A DNA stretch of 17,805 bases, taken from assembly GCA_016937035.1 (NCBI GenBank), contig JAFGWS010000053.1:1-17805 (forward strand), written 5' to 3'. A model generated the notes under the pieces. That model saw only the letters and a program-made list of their open reading frames with translations, ran no database searches and was not told where the DNA came from. Within the stretch, counting starts at the first letter, position 1. Each line of letters opens with the position of its first letter. This DNA comes from Pontiellaceae bacterium (lineage in GTDB: Bacteria > Verrucomicrobiota > Kiritimatiellia > Kiritimatiellales > Pontiellaceae). The position numbers and the translations under genes were made by a program. This document shows, piece after piece, positions 5,686 to 14,333 of this stretch.

Positions 5686-6720
5686 TTAAAGAATCAGCAT
5701 GCAGTCGCCGTAGCTGAAGAACCGGTATTTTTCCTGCACGGCGGTGCGGTAGGCTTCGAGCATGAGTTCGCGTCCGGCGAAGGCTGACATCATCATGAGC
5801 AGCGTTGATTTGGGCAGGTGAAAGTTGGTGAGAATGATGTCGACGTTTTTAAATTCGTAGGGCGGATAGATAAAGATATTGGTGGAGCCTTCCGCTTCGC
5901 GGATGGGCTGAACGGATTCAAGCGTACGCACAGAGGTGGAGCCGACGGCTACAATGCGGCCACCGGCCTGTCGCGCATTGTTGATGGTTTCGGCAGCGGC
6001 GGACGAGACGGCATAACGCTCGTGGTGCATTTCGTGGTCGGTGATGATGTCGGCAGAGACGGGTCGGAAGGTGCCGAGGCCGACGTGGAGTGTGAGTTCG
6101 GCTTTGCTGATCCCTTTATGGGCCAGCTGTTCAAGGAGCTCCGGGGTAAAGTGCAGCCCGGCCGTAGGCGCTGCGACGGCTCCGGGAGCGGAGGCATAGA
6201 CGGTTTGATAGCGATGTTTGTCGCTCTCAATCTGTTCGCGAGTCTGTTCTTTACGGGCAATGTATGGGGGAAGCGGGGGAACGCCTTCTTCATCGAGCAC
6301 TTCCATGAGCGGGCGCTCGGATTCAATGCGCAGGAGCGCTTCCCCTTGTTCGCCGTCGGCCAGCATAACGGCGGATGCTTTTCCTGAACAGAGCATCAGT
6401 TGGTCGCCGATCCTGGGGCGTCGTGAGGTTTTCATCAGGACGTTCCAATCGCCGGGGGAGGTTTCTTCGAGCAGGAGCAGTTCCACTTTTCCGCCGGAGG
6501 CGGCTTTATGTCCGAAGACGCGGGCGGGAATCACCTTGGTATTGTTGAGGACCAGCACGTCGGGCGCACGGAGATAGTCCACGATATCGGTGATGGAGCG
6601 GTGTTCGATGGCGCCGGTTTCGCGGTGGAGCACCATCATTCGCGCCAGCTCGCGCCGTTCGGGCGGATGCTGGGCAATCAGCTCCTGAGGCAGATCATAG
6701 TTGAACAGGTCGGTTTTCAT
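5686..6720 (-). CDS. queA: S-adenosylmethionine:tRNA ribosyltransferase-isomerase
   Basis: QueA transfers and isomerises the ribose of S-adenosylmethionine onto 7-aminomethyl-7-deazaguanine in tRNA, making epoxyqueuosine in the cytoplasmic queuosine pathway. The 344-residue length is typical. Recognisable family stretches are FNYDLPQELIAQHPPERR (6-23), VLNNTKVIPARVFG (57-70), AAPTAGLHFTPELL in the middle, VGSTSVRTLE, and TNFHLPKSTLLMMMSAFAG near the C-terminus, all intact. The ATG is followed at once by the conserved TDLFNYDLP start, which fixes it. It is divergent from purD with 99 bp between, so the two probably share a promoter region. No other queuosine gene is in the window. Confidence 0.97.
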   Translation of the reverse strand: MKTDLFNYDLPQELIAQHPPERRELARMMVLHRETGAIEHRSITDIVDYLRAPDVLVLNNTKVIPARVFGHKAASGGKVELLLLEETSPGDWNVLMKTSRRPRIGDQLMLCSGKASAVMLADGEQGEALLRIESERPLMEVLDEEGVPPLPPYIARKEQTREQIESDKHRYQTVYASAPGAVAAPTAGLHFTPELLEQLAHKGISKAELTLHVGLGTFRPVSADIITDHEMHHERYAVSSAAAETINNARQAGGRIVAVGSTSVRTLESVQPIREAEGSTNIFIYPPYEFKNVDIILTNFHLPKSTLLMMMSAFAGRELMLEAYRTAVQEKYRFFSYGDCMLIL

Positions 6721-6819
6721 TTGTTACTTTCCGGGCCGCAACAAAAAAGTGGGTCTCTCAGCGGCGAATAAGTGTGGGAATGTGCCGTGTGGGCCGGGGA
6801 TTTATCAAGGAGCAAGTGA

Positions 6820-8115
6820 ATGAAGATTTTGGTGGTAGGAAACGGCGGTCGCGAACATACGCTGGCGTGGAAACTGGCGAACGACAGTGCAAAGCCGGAA
6901 ATATTCTGTACGCCCGGTAATGCGGGAACGGCGGAGCTGGGAACCAATCTTTCTTTCGGCGCGACGGATCTGGAAGGCATTAAGGGGTGGTGTGCGGAAA
7001 ACAGACCCGATTTAGTGGTCATTGGTCCGGAGGCGCCGTTGTGCGCCGGATTGACCGATCTGTTGGAGGCAGAAGGCATTCGGGTTTTTGGCCCATGCAA
7101 AGCCGCCGCTGAGCTGGAAGGAAGCAAGCAGTTTGCAAAAGAAGTGATGAAAGCGGGCGGCGTGCCGACTTCGGCCTATGAAACTTTCACCAATCCGGAC
7201 GAGGCCTGTGCCTACGTGCGCGAGCGCGGTGCGCCGATTGTGATTAAGGCCGATGGACTGGCCGCCGGGAAAGGCGTCACGGTTGCGGAAACCGTCGAGC
7301 AGGCCGAGGCCGCGATCCGCGATGCGCTCGAAGGCAACGCGTTCGGCGATGCCGGAAGCCGCGTGGTAATTGAAGATTTTCTGGTGGGCGAAGAGGCGTC
7401 GATCCTCGCGCTGATCGATGGCGAGCATGTCGTAATGCTTGCTTCATCGCAGGACCATAAGCGTATTTTTGAAAAGGATCAGGGGCCGAATACCGGCGGT
7501 ATGGGCGCGTATTCTCCGGCGTCAATCGTGAACGATACGGTTTGGCAGAAGGTGAAAGATGAGGTTTACGGCCGCACGCTGGCCGAGCTCAAGAAGCGCG
7601 GTATCACGTATAAAGGGGTGCTCTACGCCGGATTGATGATTCAGAATGATCAGCCGAGTGTGGTGGAGTTTAACTGCCGCTTCGGCGATCCGGAAACTCA
7701 GGCGGTGCTGTCGCGCTGGGAAGGCGATATGCTCCCCGCGATCAACGGCGTGATTGACGGAAATCTCTCTGAAGAGATGGTTGCGTGGAAGGATGAGCAC
7801 AGCGTTTGTGTGGTCATGGTGGCGGGCGGTTACCCCGGCTCCTACGCCAAGGGCGATGTGATTGAAAATCTGGATGTCGCCAACGCCGTGAATGATACGG
7901 TGGTCTTTCACGCCGGAACGGCGCTGAAGGACGATCAGGTGGTTACGGCCGGCGGGCGTGTGCTGGGCATTACGTCGCTGGGCAAGGATCTGCCCGATGC
8001 GCTTTCGAAGGCTTACATTGCTGTCGAATCGATCAGCTTTAAGGATGCATTTTACCGTAACGACATTGCTCACCGCGAAATGAAGCGGCTGGGTTTGGAC
8101 TTTAATCAGGAATAG
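6820..8115 (+). CDS. purD: Phosphoribosylamine-glycine ligase
   Basis: PurD joins glycine to 5-phosphoribosylamine with ATP, giving glycinamide ribonucleotide, the second step of purine synthesis. The 431-residue protein shows the N-terminal Rossmann-like VVGNGGREHTLAW (5-17), GPEAPLCAGLTD, the ATP-grasp loop KADGLAAGKGVTV, and the late motif FNCRFGDPETQAVL that holds metal and ATP ligands. The C-terminal domain is complete. AAGGAG (6807-6812) sits seven bases before the ATG. It is the first gene of a two-gene unit with purE, 13 bp apart. It is a stand-alone ligase, not fused to other purine enzymes. Confidence 0.97.
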   Translation: MKILVVGNGGREHTLAWKLANDSAKPEIFCTPGNAGTAELGTNLSFGATDLEGIKGWCAENRPDLVVIGPEAPLCAGLTDLLEAEGIRVFGPCKAAAELEGSKQFAKEVMKAGGVPTSAYETFTNPDEACAYVRERGAPIVIKADGLAAGKGVTVAETVEQAEAAIRDALEGNAFGDAGSRVVIEDFLVGEEASILALIDGEHVVMLASSQDHKRIFEKDQGPNTGGMGAYSPASIVNDTVWQKVKDEVYGRTLAELKKRGITYKGVLYAGLMIQNDQPSVVEFNCRFGDPETQAVLSRWEGDMLPAINGVIDGNLSEEMVAWKDEHSVCVVMVAGGYPGSYAKGDVIENLDVANAVNDTVVFHAGTALKDDQVVTAGGRVLGITSLGKDLPDALSKAYIAVESISFKDAFYRNDIAHREMKRLGLDFNQE

Positions 8116-8128
8116 GGAGGATCAACAA

Positions 8129-8638
8129 ATGAGTAAACAACCGACCGTTGCCATTGTGATGGGCAGCAAATCCGACTGGCCCGTTTTGGAATACACCTAC
8201 AATACCCTCAAAGAATTTGGTGTTGAATCCACTGTAAAAATTATGTCGGCGCATCGCACGCCGCACGAAGCTGCGGAGTTTGCAGAACATGCTGCCGCAA
8301 ATGGATATAAGGTCGTGATCGGCGCGGCCGGCGGAGCGGCGCATTTGTCCGGCGTGCTGGCCGGTCATACCACGCTGCCGGTGATCGGTATTCCGGTGAA
8401 GGGCTGGGCCCTCGACGGGATGGACTCGCTGCTCTCTACGGTACAGATGCCCAAAGGCGTTCCGGTGGCCACCGTTGCGATCGGTAAGGCCGGCGCAATT
8501 AATGCCGCCGTGCTGGCCGTTCAGATTATGGCGCTCTCCGATGCCGATCTGGCCGAAAAGATGGTCCAGTACAAAAAAGATATGGCCGCCGAGGTGCTCA
8601 AGGCCGACGCCGAGCTGCAGGCTGAACTTGGAGCATAA
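8129..8638 (+). CDS. purE: N5-carboxyaminoimidazole ribonucleotide mutase
   Basis: PurE rearranges N5-carboxyaminoimidazole ribonucleotide to 4-carboxyaminoimidazole ribonucleotide in purine synthesis. The 169-residue length and the motifs MGSKSDWP (11-18), SAHRTP (40-45) and GAAGGAAHLSG fit class I PurE; the usual AAHLPG is AAHLSG here. The helix-rich C-terminal tail after ALSDADLAEKM is normal. GGGAGG (8115-8120), overlapping the purD stop codon, serves as ribosome-binding site, so translation of the two genes is probably coupled. No purK is seen in the window, so the partner that makes the substrate must be elsewhere. Confidence 0.96.
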   Translation: MSKQPTVAIVMGSKSDWPVLEYTYNTLKEFGVESTVKIMSAHRTPHEAAEFAEHAAANGYKVVIGAAGGAAHLSGVLAGHTTLPVIGIPVKGWALDGMDSLLSTVQMPKGVPVATVAIGKAGAINAAVLAVQIMALSDADLAEKMVQYKKDMAAEVLKADAELQAELGA

Positions 8639-8652
8639 AATACCCATTTCGT

Positions 8653-8749
8653 TGTGATGCTTTATCACATGATTACACGAAAAAGCACGTAAGTTGTACT
8701 GGCCTTCTAACCCCGATTATTGGGTCTGCTACTAAATAATCGTACTTAC
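8653..8749. promoter_or_regulatory. Inverted repeats before the AbiE genes
   Basis: Three inverted repeats lie between purE and the antitoxin gene. TGTGAT (8653-8658) faces ATCACA (8664-8669) around five bases. CGATTATT (8714-8721) faces AATAATCG (8735-8742), and GTAAGT (8689-8694) faces ACTTAC (8744-8749) outside it. AbiEi-type antitoxins are known to repress their own operon by binding inverted repeats in the promoter, so the nested pair is a reasonable operator candidate. The first one could instead be an end-of-transcript hairpin for purE, although no T-run follows. Confidence 0.35.
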
Positions 8750-8839
8750 ACCGGTCCTTGGCGGACTATTAGCACGCAAATATGAATAAATATAAACGAG
8801 GTGGTTGATTTAGTTTATTGTGGCGTGTATATGCGAACA

Positions 8840-9622
8840 ATGAATTCGCAAAAAACAAGTAAAGTAAACCGGATGCTGCAAAATCTGGTTCCGGGCACCT
8901 TACTAACCCCGGCATGGTTAGCCGATCAGGGCGTATCGAAAGATTTGACGAGGCGCTATGTCGCTTCGGGCTGGCTGGAGCGGGTCGGGCGCGGTGCCTA
9001 TATGCGCACGGGGGATTCCGTCGATTGGCAAGGCGCGGTCCATACCCTCCAAAGCCAGCTTGGATTGACTGTTCATGTTGCAGGATTGAGTGCGTTGCAA
9101 CTCAAAGGTCTGGGCCATTACCTCTCGATAGGAGAGGAGGCTTCCATTCTGCTGATCAGCGATGGTTCCGAACGGCTTCCTGCCTGGTTTTCCGGCAAGG
9201 ACTGGGGGGTTGAAATCGTGCATCGCTGCGCCCATCTATTTGATTTGTCCGGGAGTCTTCCCTTGGCATCGGTTGAGCATAAAGGGTTCCGCGTTATGGT
9301 AACTCCGCCGGAGCGGGCTGCTTTCGAGATGCTCTATTGCATCGCCGACAATGCGGCGTTCGACCACGCCCGCACCGTATTTGAAGGACTCGGATCGTTA
9401 CGCCCGAAGGAAGTTCAGAAGCTGCTGGAGGCCTGTCGGTCTGTACGGGTCAAGCGGCTTTTTCTTTGGATGGCAAAAGATTGCGGGCATCCCTGGCTTA
9501 AATATATTGATCCTGATCCGGTGGATCTGGGCAGCGGAAAGCGCGTGGTTTACGAAGGGGGCGAATTGAACAGCGAACTGCTGATCACCGTACCGCGCCG
9601 AAAAGAGGACGCCGATGTTTGA
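8840..9622 (+). CDS. AbiEi-family antitoxin (type IV toxin-antitoxin)
   Basis: This is the antitoxin of an AbiE system, which counteracts a nucleotidyltransferase toxin and represses its own operon. From the ATG at 8840 it is 260 residues. An N-terminal winged-helix part (about 1-60: MNSQKTSKVNRMLQ start, TPAWLADQGVS, YVASGWLERVGRGAYMR) is the DNA-binding domain. The larger C-terminal domain carries GLSALQLKGLGHYL and a TPPERAAFEMLY stretch typical of the family. The MNSQKTSK start matches related proteins; an in-frame ATG at 8831 and GTG at 8801 are alternatives, and none has a good Shine-Dalgarno. The stop overlaps the toxin start by 8 bp, indicating coupled translation. Confidence 0.85.
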   Translation: MNSQKTSKVNRMLQNLVPGTLLTPAWLADQGVSKDLTRRYVASGWLERVGRGAYMRTGDSVDWQGAVHTLQSQLGLTVHVAGLSALQLKGLGHYLSIGEEASILLISDGSERLPAWFSGKDWGVEIVHRCAHLFDLSGSLPLASVEHKGFRVMVTPPERAAFEMLYCIADNAAFDHARTVFEGLGSLRPKEVQKLLEACRSVRVKRLFLWMAKDCGHPWLKYIDPDPVDLGSGKRVVYEGGELNSELLITVPRRKEDADV

Positions 9623-10526
9623 CCGGATCTACGTCAAGCAGGTGGAGCTTCTGCTGCAGGTTTTACCGTTGCTTCAAAAGCATGACTGTTTTGCGTTGAA
9701 GGGCGGAACCGCCATGAACCTTTTTGTCCAGGATATGCCGCGTCTGTCGGTTGATATCGATTTGGCCTACCTGCCGCTCGTTCCTCGCGAAGATGCGCTG
9801 GCTGGCATCTCCGGTGCGTTGGAGCAATTGGCCGTTGAAATCGAGGCGGGGCTTCCGGGGACCACGGTTCAGGGTCAGCCGGTGGCCGGAGTGACGGGGC
9901 GGCTGGTTGTAAATGCCGAAAATGCCCAGATCAAGGTTGAGCCGAACTTTGTGTTTCGCGGTGCGTTGTTTCCCCCGGAAACGCGAACGCTCTGTGCTTC
10001 CGCCCAGACAGAATTCGAGCGGTTTGTAGAAAGCCGCATTCTTTCCGAGGCGGATCTGTATGGCGGAAAGATCTGTGCGGCCCTCGACCGGCAGCATCCG
10101 CGCGATCTCTTCGATGTGCATCTCATGTTTCGTAATCCGGGTTTGACCGATGACATCCGTTCGGCCTTTACGGTCTATCTGGCCGGGCATCCCCGCCCGA
10201 TGGCGGAACTGCTCAATCCGAATGAGCAGCCTCTTTTAGCGATCTATGCGTCCCAGTTCGCAGGAATGTCGCGTGAGACGGTTTCTGTTGAAACGCTCCT
10301 CGAGACGCGCCTTCGTCTGGTCAAGGAGCTGAATGACGAGCTAAGCGAAAACGAACGGCTTTTCCTGCTGTCGATCAAGATGGGCGCACCCGAATGGAAC
10401 CGCCTTCCAATAGAACATCTTGAACAGCTGCCGGCCTTGCAGTGGAAGTTGCGCAATGTCGGAAACATGGAGAGCGCCAAACACCGTCAAACCGTCGATG
10501 AACTTAAGCGGGTTCTAAAACTCTGA
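9615..10526 (+). CDS. AbiEii-family nucleotidyltransferase toxin
   Basis: This is the toxin partner of the AbiEi antitoxin. Relatives are nucleotidyltransferases that halt growth, giving abortive phage resistance or plasmid stability. Some are known to add nucleotides to tRNA acceptor ends. The 303-residue protein has the fold's signature: LKGGTAMNLF (28-37) followed by DxD at D47 and D49, then the EADLYGGKICAALDRQHPRDLFDV stretch in the middle, which holds the family's further conserved Lys and Asp residues. All expected catalytic residues seem present, so the system is probably active. It starts inside the last codons of the antitoxin gene. GC content and codon style match the neighbours, so there is no clear sign of very recent transfer. 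Confidence 0.87.
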   Translation: MFDRIYVKQVELLLQVLPLLQKHDCFALKGGTAMNLFVQDMPRLSVDIDLAYLPLVPREDALAGISGALEQLAVEIEAGLPGTTVQGQPVAGVTGRLVVNAENAQIKVEPNFVFRGALFPPETRTLCASAQTEFERFVESRILSEADLYGGKICAALDRQHPRDLFDVHLMFRNPGLTDDIRSAFTVYLAGHPRPMAELLNPNEQPLLAIYASQFAGMSRETVSVETLLETRLRLVKELNDELSENERLFLLSIKMGAPEWNRLPIEHLEQLPALQWKLRNVGNMESAKHRQTVDELKRVLKL

Positions 10527-10885
10527 CCCAAACGTTTATATATTCCTGAAGCATCCACGTGCCATGACGCATGAAAACTATACGCACACGAAGGAGCGTA
10601 ACTGGCTTTGCGATCTACTGCGTAAGTCCGGGGTTGGTCCTATGAAATGATGTTTTTCGGTAGCTTTGTTTCCTATTGGTCAAAGCCTCCTTCTCTCGAT
10701 CTCTCAACTTATAACTGAATATGCAGGGCCCGCAGGATGCGTGCGGTACAGTCTGCTGGAAGCAGGTGCTGCGGTTGTCGCCGGTGTTGGTCCCGGAAAA
10801 AGTGTAATTCAGTTCTTTCCCTTTATTAGCGCGTCTCATTGGTCCCGCAGCTGGGCAGGGCAATTTTACGTGTTGCGTATGACAC
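10527..10885. other. Gene-free region after the AbiE genes
   Basis: No gene is recognised. Open frames on both strands here have neither a ribosome-binding site nor a familiar sequence. The motif TTGGTCC recurs near 10632, 10789 and 10840, twice within GTTGGTCC flanked by CGG, hinting at decayed direct repeats. No terminator was seen for the toxin gene. Confidence 0.4.
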
Positions 10886-11074
10886 TCACTTTTCCACGCC
10901 GAGTTTGGCGAGGATCTTTTCCATCAGGCACCATTTCGTGATGCCCGACTGGAGCAGGTTGGCTCCGACAAAGACGGTGAGCCAGATCCAGTTTATATGG
11001 ACAAAAAATGCCAGCGCCAGCGAGATCAGGATGAGCGAGCCGGCGATGACTCGAATCATATCTTCCATTTTCAT
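10886..11074 (-). CDS. DUF2892 (YgaP-type) small membrane protein
   Basis: This 62-residue protein has the DUF2892 pattern: a short Ile/Arg start (MIRVIAGSLILISLAL) forming helix one, a short link with HINWIW, a second helix (LTVFVGANLLQSGIT) and a tail KWCLMEKILAKLGV, in which the Cys before the last amphipathic helix is typical. The domain also forms the membrane part of YgaP-like rhodaneses. The start at 11074 follows AGAGGTG at a short spacing; an upstream in-frame ATG at 11155 would overlap the hydrolase gene and is less likely. It lies 59 bp downstream of the GH18 gene on the same strand and may be cotranscribed. Its role is unknown; links to sulfur or redox stress are family-based only. 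Confidence 0.8.
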   Translation of the reverse strand: MKMEDMIRVIAGSLILISLALAFFVHINWIWLTVFVGANLLQSGITKWCLMEKILAKLGVEK

Positions 11075-11133
11075 ACTACACCTCTTTCGTTTTTGCAGAG
11101 TACAGCATACGAGAAAGTTGCGCGGATGGTAAA

Positions 11134-12090
11134 CTATTTCGGGATCTCTTCCCAAAAGTTAAGCGGCTCCTGACCGATGCGCCAGAAGGCGATGCCCTGA
11201 GTCGGCTTGGATTCATAGAGTTCCATTTTTGCGTTCAGCGACGGCAGGTTCTCGAAATAGACATCGATGTTGACTTTTGTGCTGTATGAATAATGTCCGC
11301 CGGTTGAGGCAGAGGAGGAGGCCTCGACTTGACGGGTGTTGAGATCGGACCAGATCTCCGGATTTCGAAAAGCGCGGGTGGTGGTTTCTTCCTGCCAACT
11401 GCGGCCGTAGAGTGGAATACCCATGATCAGCTTATCGGAATCAACGTTTTGGATGGCGTATGCATAAATTTTTCGGCACCACGGCAGCGAGGCGATCGGG
11501 CCTGCGGCTCCGCCGCGCGCATGTTCGTCGTAGGCCATGACGACGACGCGGTCAGCAATCATATTGATGGATGCATAGTCAAACGCATCGGTCGGGTTGG
11601 CGTCGCGGTATTCCTTCCATCGAGCCATGACGGCAACGCTGAAGAGTTTGTCTTTGGGGAGTGAGCGCTTAACTGCGGCCAGAAAGCGAAGATAGTTGGT
11701 GGCATCGGCTGCGGCAATGCTTTCAAAGTCGATCTGAACGCCGTCAAAGCCTTTTGAGCGTTCAACGATATCGGCAATAATACGGTCCCGCAGCGGCAGT
11801 TCGGGATTCAGGTAAATGTGTGCCAGAGTGGTGTTCCACGGGATGGTAACGACCAAGTGGTAGCGCAGGTTTTGTGCGGGCAGGGCAGGGGGAGCCAAGT
11901 GGCCTCCCGTCAGCCGTCCGTCACCGTCGACCGCAGCGCTGAAGCAGGCGACGTCTGTTATGGGGGAGGAGGATGGAAAATATTTTTCCTCGCCTTTATA
12001 CAGGTAGGCCCATATTTCGTCAGCGGACTGCACAGGCAAGGGGAGCAGCGTTGAACATGCGAGAGTGAGCAGGAAGATAATACGTTTCAT
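11134..12090 (-). CDS. Secreted glycoside hydrolase family 18 protein
   Basis: This 318-residue protein has a signal peptide (1-22, MKRIIFLLTLACSTLLPLPV, probable cut after QSA). The rest is a GH18-type barrel like the YaaH/SleL group, which cuts N-acetylglucosamine-containing polymers such as chitin or peptidoglycan. The catalytic stretch FDGVQIDFES (115-124) keeps the DGxxxDxE pattern with E123 as proton donor and D121 beside it. VVVMAYDEH and IMGIPLYGRSW are the later barrel-strand motifs. No LysM or chitin-binding domain is attached. The start is the only ATG before the signal peptide, with a weak GGGA before it. Whether it acts on the cell's own wall or on outside chitin cannot be told. 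Confidence 0.85.
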   Translation of the reverse strand: MKRIIFLLTLACSTLLPLPVQSADEIWAYLYKGEEKYFPSSSPITDVACFSAAVDGDGRLTGGHLAPPALPAQNLRYHLVVTIPWNTTLAHIYLNPELPLRDRIIADIVERSKGFDGVQIDFESIAAADATNYLRFLAAVKRSLPKDKLFSVAVMARWKEYRDANPTDAFDYASINMIADRVVVMAYDEHARGGAAGPIASLPWCRKIYAYAIQNVDSDKLIMGIPLYGRSWQEETTTRAFRNPEIWSDLNTRQVEASSSASTGGHYSYSTKVNIDVYFENLPSLNAKMELYESKPTQGIAFWRIGQEPLNFWEEIPK

Positions 12091-12188
12091 GTTCCCAAGG
12101 TATGGAGCGCGCTCCTCGGTGTCAAGCGTGCGGGATATTCATCCGCGCAGGCTTGTTCTGGTGCATACAATTCAGTTTACTCCTCGGC

Positions 12189-12776
12189 ATGGATTTAAGT
12201 GTCGATGATTTAAAAAACAGGTATTACGCCTTTCGTCATGGCGAGAGTATGGCAAATGTGGAGGGCATCATTGTCAGTGATCCCGGCATTGGGATACATC
12301 GGTATGGACTCTCGGAAAAAGGGCGGGTTCAGGTACAGGCCAGCGCCGAGAAGCTGGCGGAGCTTATTCAGGATGCGGTTATCGTCTCCTCCGATTTTCT
12401 GCGTGCGGTTGAGACGGCTGAGCTGGTGCGTGCGGCGCTGGGAACGGAGTCGGTTCGCCTCGATGTGCGTCTGCGTGAACGCTTTTTTGGGCAGTGGGAG
12501 GGAATGCACTACCTGAATTATTCCGAGGCGTGGGAACAAGACGAGATAAATGCTGAGCTGGAAATGAACGGAGCGGAAAGTGCAAACGCGGTTCGGCGGC
12601 GTATGGAGGATGTGATTGCTTCGCTCGAAGCGGTTTTTTTTGATCGCAATGTGGTGCTGGTATCGCACGGCGACCCGCTGCGCCTGATGCAGGCTGCATT
12701 CTGCGGGATGGAGATGGAGCAGAACCGAACGATTCCCTATTTTCAAACGGCCGAGTTTCGAGCGCTAAATCCGTAA
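12189..12776 (+). CDS. Histidine phosphatase family protein
   Basis: This 195-residue protein belongs to the phosphoglycerate-mutase-like histidine phosphatases. The catalytic core is intact: RHGE (16-19, nucleophile H17), SSDFLRAVETAE (67-78, with the second Arg R72), the acid residue in RERFFGQWEG (97-106) and the second histidine in LVSHGDPLR (157-165, H160). The substrate may be a phosphosugar, nucleotide or phosphoprotein. The start at 12189 is chosen because it is close to the first strand; an earlier ATG at 12102 would add 29 unrelated residues and leave only 11 bp to the divergent GH18 gene. No strong ribosome-binding site is visible. It ends 8 bp from the convergent STAS gene. Confidence 0.87.
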   Translation: MDLSVDDLKNRYYAFRHGESMANVEGIIVSDPGIGIHRYGLSEKGRVQVQASAEKLAELIQDAVIVSSDFLRAVETAELVRAALGTESVRLDVRLRERFFGQWEGMHYLNYSEAWEQDEINAELEMNGAESANAVRRRMEDVIASLEAVFFDRNVVLVSHGDPLRLMQAAFCGMEMEQNRTIPYFQTAEFRALNP

Positions 12777-12784
12777 ACGGCAAA

Positions 12785-13321
12785 TTAGTGGCTCAATTTT
12801 TTGACATCATTCTGCAGATATTCCAGAACCGATTTGAATTTGATCAAGTTGTCGGGGTTGATGTCCACCAGAGTCGTATGGGCTTCGAGAGTGGTTTTTG
12901 CCGCTTCAAGTTTACTGCCATGTTCCCCATCCACCGAGCGAGCGGAAGCACTTAATCGTTTTATAAGTGCTTTCTGTTCCTCTGTAGCGGACATGGAATA
13001 GTTGACAACGCGATCAACACCGAGGGTAACCAGCAGTTTTTTATTGCGCTCGGAAAGATTGAGCAGTTCAAACGTAACTTCGGGTTTGCTTTTCAGATAA
13101 CAGGCGATGCCCGCGATCAATCCCATAAAGGTGCTGTCCATGCCGGTGCACTGCGACATCTCGATAAGAATCTTTTTCGCCGACTGTTCGTCAATAACCT
13201 TGTGAATAAACTGTTTCAGTGGCGGACTGATTTTAAAAGATCCTCGACCTTCAATCCGAATAATGGCGGTCTCCTCCGCATAAGCAGCAGTAAGGCTGTC
13301 ATTGTTGTTTCCTAAATCCAT
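12785..13321 (-). CDS. STAS-domain protein (anti-sigma factor antagonist type)
   Basis: This 178-residue protein has a STAS domain in residues 15-110: a strand (AIIRIEGRGSF), the helix around LKQFIHKVIDE, the strand ILIEMS, and the loop CTGMDSTFMGLIAG (58-71). S63 after D62 corresponds to the Ser that is phosphorylated in SpoIIAA-like antagonists. Residues 111-178 form an extra, mostly helical charged tail not found in minimal members. Such proteins release sigma factors by binding anti-sigma kinases, or act in other partner-switching steps. Minus-strand GAGAGGT lies about nine bases before the ATG. It is divergent from the ECF sigma gene with 194 bp between; a functional link is possible but not shown. 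Confidence 0.85.
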   Translation of the reverse strand: MDLGNNNDSLTAAYAEETAIIRIEGRGSFKISPPLKQFIHKVIDEQSAKKILIEMSQCTGMDSTFMGLIAGIACYLKSKPEVTFELLNLSERNKKLLVTLGVDRVVNYSMSATEEQKALIKRLSASARSVDGEHGSKLEAAKTTLEAHTTLVDINPDNLIKFKSVLEYLQNDVKKLSH

Positions 13322-13515
13322 ACGTGCAAACCTCTCAAAAGAACTCTTCTTAATGCAAGGATAGTAACACTCCGGGTTATGAGATCAACGTGATTGTTAG
13401 GAAAAGGTGTTCGCGCAAATCGGGGATCCCTTATGATGGTGCCTGGCCGTCTCATTTTTTCTCGTTTCCGAGTAAAATGCTGTAATACCCGTGCGTAAAC
13501 CGGTAACTATACAGT

Positions 13516-14289
13516 ATGGAAAATTCTATTAAGGAGAGCGGGGCCTGTTCGGGGTCGCCAACCGATGGCGAGTCGGGGGAGTCCATCTTTGTTACGACGC
13601 GCTGGAGTGTTGTGATGGCAGCGGGACAATCCACCCCGCAGGCGGAGCGGGCGATGGAGGAGATCTGTTCGATCTATTGGTTTCCGATCTATGCCTATAT
13701 CCGCCGTCGTAATCATTCGCCGGAGGATGCCGAGGACCTGACGCAGGAGTTTTTCCGCTGCCTGTGTGAAAAGCATTGGATCGCTGATGCGGATCGCGAA
13801 AAGGGAAAACTGCGGGCGTTTCTGGTTACTGCGCTGAAGCGGTTTCTCGCTAAAGAGTGGCGCAAGGTGTCCGCTCAAAAACGCGGCGGAGGACAACACC
13901 CTATATCGATCGATACGGATATTGCAGAAAGTCGATATGAGGCCGTCGGAACGCCGAATCTTGGGGCCGAGGCGCTGTTTGATCGACAATGGGCGCTTTC
14001 GCTTTTGGACCTGACCTTGAAACGACTGGAGCAGGAATATGATGCTGCCGGCAAGACGAAGTTGTTTGCTCAGTTGAAAAACGGACTGATCATGGAGCAT
14101 GAGTCGATCGATTATTCTTCTATGGCTTCCGCTCTCGATATGACTGAAGGCGCGGTCCGTGTAGCGGTTCATCGTCTGCGTAAACGTTTTCGAGAACTCT
14201 ACCGAATGGAGGTTGTGCAGACGCTTCCGCCCAACGTGAGTCTGGATGATGAGCTCAGAGATCTCTCGGCGAGTCTCGCACGTCACTGA
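13516..14289 (+). CDS. ECF-type RNA polymerase sigma factor
   Basis: This 257-residue protein has sigma region 2 (about 48-115, with YAYIRRR, DAEDLTQEFFRCL at 71-83 and an Arg/Lys-rich helix) and region 4 (about 165-232, DYSSMASALDMTEGAVRVAVHRLRKRFRELYR as helix-turn-helix). The N-terminal FVTTRWSVVMAAG (25-37) is typical of the sigma group that in planctomycetes and verrucomicrobia is encoded beside Ser/Thr kinases. There is no anti-sigma gene next to it; the downstream kinase, 44 bp on, is the likely controller, perhaps by phosphorylating the sigma factor, as known for other sigma/kinase pairs. The start has no clear Shine-Dalgarno. The C-terminal 25 residues beyond region 4 are an acidic extension. 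Confidence 0.9.
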   Translation: MENSIKESGACSGSPTDGESGESIFVTTRWSVVMAAGQSTPQAERAMEEICSIYWFPIYAYIRRRNHSPEDAEDLTQEFFRCLCEKHWIADADREKGKLRAFLVTALKRFLAKEWRKVSAQKRGGGQHPISIDTDIAESRYEAVGTPNLGAEALFDRQWALSLLDLTLKRLEQEYDAAGKTKLFAQLKNGLIMEHESIDYSSMASALDMTEGAVRVAVHRLRKRFRELYRMEVVQTLPPNVSLDDELRDLSASLARH

Positions 14290-14333
14290 TTGTTCAAAGA
14301 AAAGTGTAACAACTCGGATTACAGGGGTAAGAG

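Noticed and set aside
8653..8669. CRP-type site TGTGA-TCACA
   Set aside because: The spacing is 7 instead of 6 bases and it sits 15 bases after the purE stop, so a hairpin or chance palindrome is as likely.
10615..10863. Leftward 82-codon open frame
   Set aside because: No ribosome-binding site, no membrane or domain pattern and no family recognised; it lies in a stretch with decayed direct repeats.
12102..12188. Longer N-terminus for the histidine phosphatase
   Set aside because: The extra 29 residues are Cys-rich and unlike the family, and would leave almost no promoter space beside the divergent GH18 gene.
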